Shown here piece after piece: positions 59,121 to 64,000 of a stretch of 64,000 nt of DNA. The position numbers and the translations under genes were made by a program. This stretch comes from Phytohabitans sp036906915 (GTDB taxonomy: Bacteria > Actinomycetota > Actinomycetes > Mycobacteriales > Micromonosporaceae): positions 1 to 64,000 of the forward strand of contig NZ_JBAKHX010000041.1 in the NCBI RefSeq assembly GCF_036906915.1, read 5' to 3'. Below the pieces are notes generated by a model. That model made no database searches, was not told where the DNA came from, and was given only the letters and a program-made list of their open reading frames with translations. Position 1 is the first letter of the stretch. Every line of letters starts with the position of its first letter.

Positions 59121-60286
59121 TGTCGCTGACCTGGCCGTGGGCCCTCACCGCGCTGCTGGCGTTTCCCTTGCTGCTCGCCTACCGGTGGTGGACCCGCCGG
59201 CGCCGGCGGCGCGAGACCGTGCGGATGCCGAGCGTCGCGCTGATCCGGGCCGCGCTGCCGGGGCGTTCGACGTGGCGGCGCCGGATCCCGATCTGGCTGT
59301 TCGCTGCCGGGCTCGTCGTGCTCGGGACCGGCGCCGCGCGCCCGCAGGCGTCCGTGCCCGTACCGCAGGGCGGCACGTCGATCCTGCTCGCCATGGACGT
59401 GTCCGCGTCGATGTGCTCGACCGACGTGTCGCCGAACAGGATGACGGCCGCGCAGGAAGCGGCCCGCGACTTCGTCGAGGAGCAGGACGACGGCACCCGG
59501 ATCGGGCTGGTCACGTTCTCCGGCATCGCCGGGCTGCTCGTCGAGCCCACCACCGACAAGAAGAAGCTGGTCGAGGCCATCGACACGCTGCGAACGGCCC
59601 GCGGCACCGCCATCGGCCAGGCCATCCTGACCTCGGTCGACGCGATCGCCGCGACCAACCACGACGTGCCGCCCACCGGCGTCGACGTGCCGCCTGCCGA
59701 ACCCACCGGCGACTTCGTGCCCGACGCCATCGTCGTGCTCACCGACGGCCGCAACACCCAGGGCGTCGACCCGCTCACCGCGGCCACCGAGGCGGCCGCC
59801 CGCCGGGTACGCGTGTACACGATCGGCTTCGGCACCACCGAGCCCGCCGCGTCGGTGTGCAGGCCAGACCAGATCAGCGGCGACGCGGCGTTCCGGGGTG
59901 ACCCGCAGGGCCCGCCCGGCGGCGGGTTGAGGCGCGGCGGGCGCTACCGGCAGATCGACGAGGAGACCCTGACGCAGGTCGCTGACATGACGGGCGGCAA
60001 GTACTACCAGGCAGAAGACGCCGAGGCGCTCAGCGACGTCCTGTCCGACCTGCCCGGCTCGATCGTCACCCAGCGCCAGGACGTCGAGGTGACCGTGTGG
60101 TTCGCCCTGGCCGGCGCGGCCCTCCTGCTCACCGCCCTGGGCCTCTCAGCCTGGTGGACCCGCCCCATCCTCCCCACGACCGCACTGACGCCCTCCCGCC
60201 CAGCCCCGCCGGCGGGGCCCGCCCCGCCCGCAGGGCCAGCGCCGCCCCCTCGCCCCGTCGATCAAGGGCAAACGCACGCGGTTTGA
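59120..60286 (+). CDS. VWA domain membrane protein (BatA/B-like) with repeat-encoded tail
   Basis: About 388 aa, a paralogue of the preceding gene: two N-terminal helices, MIDAS in LLAMDVSASMCSTDVSP, IVVLTDGRNTQGVDP and a C-terminal helix (FALAGAALLLTALGLSAWW). The region after the last helix is a Pro/Ala repeat (PPAGPAPPAGPAPPPRP), and the end VDQGQTHAV is coded by the dispersed element, which also provides the TGA. ATG at 59120 shares bases with the previous stop. Last gene of the MoxR operon. Confidence 0.93.
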   Translation: MSLTWPWALTALLAFPLLLAYRWWTRRRRRRETVRMPSVALIRAALPGRSTWRRRIPIWLFAAGLVVLGTGAARPQASVPVPQGGTSILLAMDVSASMCSTDVSPNRMTAAQEAARDFVEEQDDGTRIGLVTFSGIAGLLVEPTTDKKKLVEAIDTLRTARGTAIGQAILTSVDAIAATNHDVPPTGVDVPPAEPTGDFVPDAIVVLTDGRNTQGVDPLTAATEAAARRVRVYTIGFGTTEPAASVCRPDQISGDAAFRGDPQGPPGGGLRRGGRYRQIDEETLTQVADMTGGKYYQAEDAEALSDVLSDLPGSIVTQRQDVEVTVWFALAGAALLLTALGLSAWWTRPILPTTALTPSRPAPPAGPAPPAGPAPPPRPVDQGQTHAV

Positions 60287-60336
60287 TCTCTTTTCCGCGT
60301 GTATTTGCCCTTGATCGATGCGGATCTCCTTGATCG
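60260..60336 (+). repeat. dispersed palindromic element, copy 5
   Basis: GATCAAGGGCAAACGCACG opens the copy at 60260; the opposite arm GCGTGTATTTGCCCTTGATC ends at 60316 and the third motif CTCCTTGATCG at 60336. It forms the stop region of the second VWA gene and lies 24 bases before the convergent cold-shock-like gene stop. Confidence 0.92.
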
Positions 60337-60360
60337 CGGACGACCATCGCCGCGTGACGC

Positions 60361-60672
60361 TCAGCGGCCGTCGTCGTCCGTCAGGTCGAAGGTGATGGTC
60401 AGCTCGCTCCAGTACGCGCCCGACGACGAGTCAGGGGCCACGTCGTCGGGCTCGGTCACGCCCGTCCAGGCCTTGACCGCGCGGTATCGGTAACCGTCCT
60501 GTGTGGCCGCTTCGGCGCGAAACGACACGGCCTGTCCGGCCGTCAGCTCGCGGTAGCCCTCCATCGCGATCGCGGAGAAGTGCACCCAGCAACCACCGGG
60601 CACGTCGGGGCCGTCGATGACGCCCCAGCCCTCCTCGCTGCGGTACTCACGGACCACACCCGTACTTGTCAC
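60361..60672 (-). CDS. cold-shock domain-like protein
   Basis: About 103 aa. RNP1-like EEGWGVIDGPDVPGGCW and RNP2-like VHFSAIAMEGYRELTAGQ place it in the CSD family, with a longer C-terminal acidic tail ending LTDDDGR. The GTG at 60672 gives the usual short N-terminus (TSTGVVREYRSEEGW). The frame can be read further upstream into the palindromic element, but that part has no domain features. Binds single-stranded nucleic acid. Confidence 0.8.
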   Translation of the reverse strand: MTSTGVVREYRSEEGWGVIDGPDVPGGCWVHFSAIAMEGYRELTAGQAVSFRAEAATQDGYRYRAVKAWTGVTEPDDVAPDSSSGAYWSELTITFDLTDDDGR

Positions 60673-60848
60673 CCGCCGAGCGTACGGCGCCGGCCTCGAC
60701 CCGCGACCTCGGGGAAACCACGCCCCGGCCCTGGGGTGAGGGCGCGACTTGCCCGAACCTGCCCGGCGTACCCGGCCTGGTCGGCCGCCGATCAAGGAAC
60801 ATTGCGTCGACGCTTCTATAGGGGTGGTGATCGGGCCCGGGGGTTCGT

Positions 60849-60906
60849 GATCAAGGGCAAGAACACGTGGATCTGAGATCAAAGCACGTGCGATTGGCCT
60901 TGATCG
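60849..60906 (-). repeat. dispersed palindromic element, copy 6 (inverted)
   Basis: Arms: GATCAAGGGCAAGAACACG at 60849 and its inverted partner CACGTGCGATTGGCCTTGATC ending about 60905; the centre is GATCTGAGATCAAA. A further GATCAAGG at 60790 probably marks the stretched third motif. Gives the C-terminus VDQGQSHVL and stop of the AraC gene on the minus strand. Confidence 0.85.
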
Positions 60907-61859
60907 ACGGGAGAGGGCGGGGAGCTGTCGCTCAGCGCGGCGCGGTGGTTGTGCGGGCTCACGCCGCGGACCCGTTTGAACGCGGTGCTGAGCGCGAACG
61001 CATTGCTGTAGCCGACCTTGCGGGCGACGGCCGCGAGCGTCGAGTGGGGCTCGCGCAGCAGGTCGGCGGCGAGCGCGAGGCGCCAGCTCGTCAGGTACGA
61101 CATCGGCGGCTCACCGACCAGGTCCGCGAAGCGCCGTGCGAGCGTCGCCCGTGACACCCCGAGGCGGGTGGCGAGCTCTGCCACGGTCCACGGGTGTGCC
61201 GGGTGGTTGTGCAGCATCCGCAGGGCCCGGCCGACGACGGGATCGGACTGAGCGCGGAACCAGCCGGGAGCCGTGTCGCCGCGCGAGAACCACGTGCGCA
61301 GTACCGCGATCAGCATCAGGTCGAGGATGCGGTCGAGGACGGCCGACTGCCCCTGGTCGTCCTTGACGATCTCGGCGGCGAGCAGCGGGACGAGTGGGCT
61401 GTCCCAGTCTTCCTTGGTGAGCACGAGCATCGGCGGCAGGGCCCGCAGCAGGGGGTCGCTGACCTCGCCGGCGTCCTGGTAGGTGCCGACCAGCATCACG
61501 GTCTGGCCGTCGTCGCTGTTTCCCCACGTGCGCACGCCACGGTCCATCGCGATGGCCAGGTCTTCGCCGTACACGGTCGTGCAGCGCTCACCCGGATGGA
61601 TGATCACCTGTGGCGGCGTCGTGGGGTGGTCCGCCACCAGGTACGGCTCCGGGCCACGGATGACGAGCACGTCGCCGGCCTGTATCTCCACCGGGTCTTT
61701 ACGGCCGCGAAGCAGCCAGGCGGATCCGCGCACGACCGACACGAGGGCGAGCGGAGCCTGGTCTTCGATCCGCATGGACCACGGCGGGTCGAGGACGACC
61801 CGGAGCAGGTATGCGCCGCGGGCACGCGGGCCGTCGAGGAGACCGGCGAGAGCGTCCAT
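60879..61859 (-). CDS. AraC-family regulator with cupin-type N-terminus and repeat-encoded tail
   Basis: About 326 aa. N-terminal cupin_6-like sensor (LALVSVVRGSAWLLRGRKD, EIQAGDVLVIRGPEPYLVAD), linker and C-terminal AraC HTH pair (WTVAELATRLGVSRATLARRF, STLAAVARKVGYSNAFALSTA, FKRVRGVSPHNHR). ATG at 61859. It is divergent from an NAD(P)-binding protein, the usual target in this family, with an inverted repeat between them. The last nine residues come from the dispersed element. Confidence 0.92.
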   Translation of the reverse strand: MDALAGLLDGPRARGAYLLRVVLDPPWSMRIEDQAPLALVSVVRGSAWLLRGRKDPVEIQAGDVLVIRGPEPYLVADHPTTPPQVIIHPGERCTTVYGEDLAIAMDRGVRTWGNSDDGQTVMLVGTYQDAGEVSDPLLRALPPMLVLTKEDWDSPLVPLLAAEIVKDDQGQSAVLDRILDLMLIAVLRTWFSRGDTAPGWFRAQSDPVVGRALRMLHNHPAHPWTVAELATRLGVSRATLARRFADLVGEPPMSYLTSWRLALAADLLREPHSTLAAVARKVGYSNAFALSTAFKRVRGVSPHNHRAALSDSSPPSPVDQGQSHVL

Positions 61860-61868
61860 CCGCTCAGA

Positions 61869-61916
61869 TTAGACGATGGCGTATGGCATTGAGCCTCTGC
61901 GCCATGGATCGTCTAA
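61869..61916. promoter_or_regulatory. inverted repeat between the AraC regulator and its divergent target
   Basis: TTAGACGAT (61869-61877) and ATCGTCTAA (61908-61916) are perfect 9-base inverted copies, extended inward by GGCG and CGCC with four unmatched bases. They lie between the divergent starts at 61859 and 61940. Suits binding of the AraC regulator as a pair of half-sites; inference. Confidence 0.55.
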
Positions 61917-61939
61917 CGCCGGTGCCGTGCAATATTCAC

Positions 61940-62767
61940 ATGACTGATAACGCGACCTACCTGTTGATCGGCGGCAACGGCAAGACCGGCCGCCGCGTGG
62001 CCGAGCGCCTCGTCGCCCACGACCTGCCCGTACGCATCGGCTCCCGCTCCGGGCAGCCCGCGTTCGACTGGCACGCCGATCCGGCGACCTGGGCACCGCT
62101 GATGCGCGGCGCGACCGCCGCTTACGTCACGTACTACCCCGACCTGGGCATTCCCGGCGCCGCGCCGGCGATCCGCGCGTTCGCCGAGGTCGCCGCCGAG
62201 GCCGGCGTCCGCCGCCTGGTGCTGCTGTCCGGGCGCGGCGAGGAGGACGCGGCGGCCAGCGAGGAGATGATCAAAGGCGTCGGTCTGGAGTGGACGGTGG
62301 TTCGGAGCACCTGGTTCGCGCAGGACTTCACCGAGCACTTCCTGCTCCCGCCGGTACTGAGCGGTGTGATCTCGCTGCCGACCGACGTGCCGGAGCCCTT
62401 CGTCGACCTGGAGGACGTGGCCGACGTCGCGGTTGCCGCGCTGACCGAGGACGGCCACCACGGCCGGACGTACGAGCTGACCGGCCCGCACCTGGTGACG
62501 TTCGCGGAGGCGGCCGCCCTGATCTCCGAGGCGTCCGGCCGGCCGGTGCGCTTCGAGAAGGTGACGCCGGCCGTGTGCACCGAGCGGATGATCGCCGACG
62601 GTGTGCCGGTCGAGGAGGCCGAGGCGCTCACCGAGCTGTTCGCCCGGATCCTGGACGGCCGCAACGCCCACGTCACCGGCGACGTCACGGCGGTCACCGG
62701 ACGCCCGGCTCGGGACTTCGTGACCTTTGTCCGGGACGCGGCCGCGACTGGTGTGTGGAACTCCTAG
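61940..62767 (+). CDS. NmrA-like NAD(P)H-binding oxidoreductase
   Basis: About 275 aa. Rossmann start LLIGGNGKTGRRVAERLVAH (G-x-x-G-x-x-G) and the atypical short-chain reductase features VRRLVLLSGRGEEDA, LEWTVVRSTWFAQDF. Members reduce quinones or act as redox sensors. ATG at 61940 is the one just before the fold; an upstream ATG adds a short leader. Divergent from an AraC regulator and probably controlled by it. Confidence 0.9.
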   Translation: MTDNATYLLIGGNGKTGRRVAERLVAHDLPVRIGSRSGQPAFDWHADPATWAPLMRGATAAYVTYYPDLGIPGAAPAIRAFAEVAAEAGVRRLVLLSGRGEEDAAASEEMIKGVGLEWTVVRSTWFAQDFTEHFLLPPVLSGVISLPTDVPEPFVDLEDVADVAVAALTEDGHHGRTYELTGPHLVTFAEAAALISEASGRPVRFEKVTPAVCTERMIADGVPVEEAEALTELFARILDGRNAHVTGDVTAVTGRPARDFVTFVRDAAATGVWNS

Positions 62768-62777
62768 CATTGGCCAC

Positions 62778-63173
62778 GTGACGTACGTCAAGGACCCGCG
62801 GATAGATGCGTACATCGACGGGTTGCCCGGGTGGCAGCAGGCCATCTGCGAGCAGGTGCGCGACCTGGTGCACGGCTGCGACCCGGAGGTGGAGGAGACC
62901 GTCAAGCGGCGGGTCCAGCCCTACTTCGTGCTCAAGGGCAACATCTGCGCGCTGATGGGCACGAAGGACCACGTGAACATCTTCCTGTACGACGGCACGA
63001 TCGTGCCCGACCCGGAAGGCATCATCACGGCCGGGCACGACAACAAGACCGCCCGGATGGTGTCGGTGTACGAGGGCGAGAAGCTCAACAAGCGGGCGCT
63101 GGGCGCGATGTTCCAGCAAATCATCGCGAACAACCGGGCCGGTGGCTGGCGCAAGCTCAAGGGCTCGTCCTGA
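62778..63173 (+). CDS. DUF1801 domain protein
   Basis: About 131 aa. DUF1801 signature: DAYIDGLPGWQQAICEQVRDLVHGCDPEVEE and FVLKGNICALMGTKDHVNIFLYDG, ending NNRAGGWRKLKGSS. Small alpha/beta fold of unknown role, common in actinobacteria. GTG at 62778, ten bases after the NmrA-like stop, so likely in the same transcript. Confidence 0.88.
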   Translation: MTYVKDPRIDAYIDGLPGWQQAICEQVRDLVHGCDPEVEETVKRRVQPYFVLKGNICALMGTKDHVNIFLYDGTIVPDPEGIITAGHDNKTARMVSVYEGEKLNKRALGAMFQQIIANNRAGGWRKLKGSS

Positions 63174-63180
63174 CGGACGC

Positions 63181-63202
63181 TTTCCCCCTGATTTAGGGGA
63201 AA
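63181..63202 (+). terminator. short stem-loop between DUF1801 and DNA ligase genes
   Basis: TTTCCCC (63181-63187) pairs with GGGGAAA (63196-63202) around an eight-base loop, five bases past the DUF1801 TGA (63171-63173). Possible terminator; weak because the stem is only 7 bp. Confidence 0.4.
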
Positions 63203-63240
63203 TGCCGGTATTGCCGGCGGTGGGCAGCCATGATCAAGGG

Positions 63241-64000
63241 GTGGTCGCGCCGTTACATCGCCCCGTCGAGCCGATGCTCGCGGTGGCCGGCCCGGTGCCA
63301 GCCGGTGCGTGGGCGTACGAGTTCAAATGGGACGGAGTCCGGGCGATCGTCGAGCCAAGTGGCGGCCGCACGCGGCTCACCAGCCGAAACCTGCGGGACA
63401 TCACCAACTCGTACCCGGAGATCGCCGAGGCGAACGGCGCGCTCGGCAGCCTGCGGGCCGTGCTCGACGGGGAGATCGTCGCTCTGGACGAGCACGGCGC
63501 GCCGTCATTCGCGCGGCTCCAGCACCGGATGCACGTCGCCCGGCCGTCGAGCGCGCTGGTCGTTTCGGTGCCGGTTCACCTGTACCTCTTCGACGTGCTT
63601 GAACTCGACGGGCGCCCGCTGATCGGCGAGCCGTACACGCGCCGCCGGGAGCTACTCGACCAGCTGGGGCTGAGCGGCGGTCTGGTGTACACGCCGCCCT
63701 CGTTTCCCGCGGACCGCACCACGGCCGCGGACATGCTGGCCGCGGCCGGCGAAAGCGGACTGGAGGGCGTGGTCGCGAAGCGCCTGACCTCGCCGTACCG
63801 GCCCGGCCAACGCTCCCCGGACTGGATCAAGACGGCCTTGGAGCGGACCGCCGAGGTGATCGTGTGCGGGTGGAAGCCCGGCGCGGGGCGGCGCCTCGGC
63901 ATGATCGGCTCGGTGATGCTGGGCGCGTCCGACGATCAGGGGCGGCTGGTGTACGTCGGCCACGTCGGCACGGGGTTCACCGAGGCGGCGCTGCGCGAGC
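63241..64000 (+). CDS. ATP-dependent DNA ligase (LigD ligase-domain/LigC type), 3' end outside window
   Basis: At least 253 residues visible, no stop before the window edge. Adenylation Lys29 in YEFKWDGVRAIVE, motif III-like HLYLFDVLELDGRPL, motif IV GLEGVVAKRLTSPYRPGQRS and motif V SPDWIKTALERTAEVIVCGW are all present; the OB domain begins (GMIGSVMLG). Such ligases work in end joining and repair. GTG at 63241 is the start nearest the conserved RPVEPMLAVAGPV block. No Ku gene is in the window. Confidence 0.92.
   Translation, partial: MVAPLHRPVEPMLAVAGPVPAGAWAYEFKWDGVRAIVEPSGGRTRLTSRNLRDITNSYPEIAEANGALGSLRAVLDGEIVALDEHGAPSFARLQHRMHVARPSSALVVSVPVHLYLFDVLELDGRPLIGEPYTRRRELLDQLGLSGGLVYTPPSFPADRTTAADMLAAAGESGLEGVVAKRLTSPYRPGQRSPDWIKTALERTAEVIVCGWKPGAGRRLGMIGSVMLGASDDQGRLVYVGHVGTGFTEAALRE

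Noticed and set aside
4414..60906. Palindromic element considered as an insertion sequence or MITE with target duplications
   Set aside because: No transposase in any copy and no flanking direct repeats that I could see; kept as a REP-like repeat of unknown mobility.
1..64000. tRNA, rRNA and riboswitch genes
   Set aside because: No cloverleaf, rRNA or known riboswitch core was found by eye; a tRNAscan/Rfam search would settle it.

Overview
The window is high-GC DNA with many GTG/TTG starts, four-base ATGA/GTGA gene overlaps, ECF and SigE-family sigma factors, a DUF222 HNH protein, MMPL and M6 proteins and an FxsA/B/C/T peptide locus. Together these point to a filamentous actinomycete, most likely Micromonosporaceae; this is inference from gene content. 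No rRNA, tRNA, CRISPR array or intact insertion sequence was seen. It reads as chromosomal accessory DNA with several patches of decay.

Layout. 1-4.4 kb: VOC protein, TetR regulator, MMPL transporter and PAP2 phosphatase, ending in an antisense remnant of an LPxTG surface protein. 4.6-8.3 kb: an iron-box-controlled heme oxygenase/DUF2470 pair, a MocR regulator and an alpha/beta hydrolase. 8.3-17.3 kb (minus strand): the FxSxx-COOH RiPP locus, made of a precursor ending FNSAI, a radical SAM/SPASM maturase with a C-terminal HExxH region, an AAC(3)-fold acetyltransferase, two TIR-like proteins and a ParA-like/NB-ARC/TPR protein. 17.5-25.7 kb: B3/4 protein, a one-chain ECF sigma/zinc-finger/membrane protein, remnants of a LuxR-type ATPase and of a TetM/OtrA-type ribosomal protection gene, a secreted S1 protease, a SigE/membrane-protein pair and a tandem P-loop protein. 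25.8-29.6 kb: AraC regulator, a frameshifted DHFR-like gene, Mth938-like protein, broken SnoaL-like gene and a zinc-finger membrane protein.

29.6-44 kb holds two paralogous ABC-2 exporter plus two-component modules. Between them lie a TetR-controlled membrane operon with a large operator palindrome and a GH36 alpha-galactosidase. 44-55 kb: a hydrolase/beta-helix chimera, an APH-type kinase, the DUF222 HNH protein, a heterodimeric ABC exporter with one wholly degenerate ATP site, a LURP-like protein and an M6 metalloprotease. 55-60 kb: a trypsin-like protease followed by a tightly coupled MoxR-DUF58-VWA-VWA operon. 60-64 kb: a cold-shock-like protein, AraC regulator with divergent NAD(P)-binding protein, DUF1801 protein and the 5' part of an ATP-dependent DNA ligase.

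The strongest window-wide signal is a dispersed palindromic element of about 77 bp (six copies). In five copies it forms the 3' end of neighbouring genes and gives six unrelated proteins the same short C-terminal tail (D-Q-G-Q-T-H-V or a close variant) followed at once by a stop. At one copy two convergent genes share the central TGATCA, their stop codons abutting.
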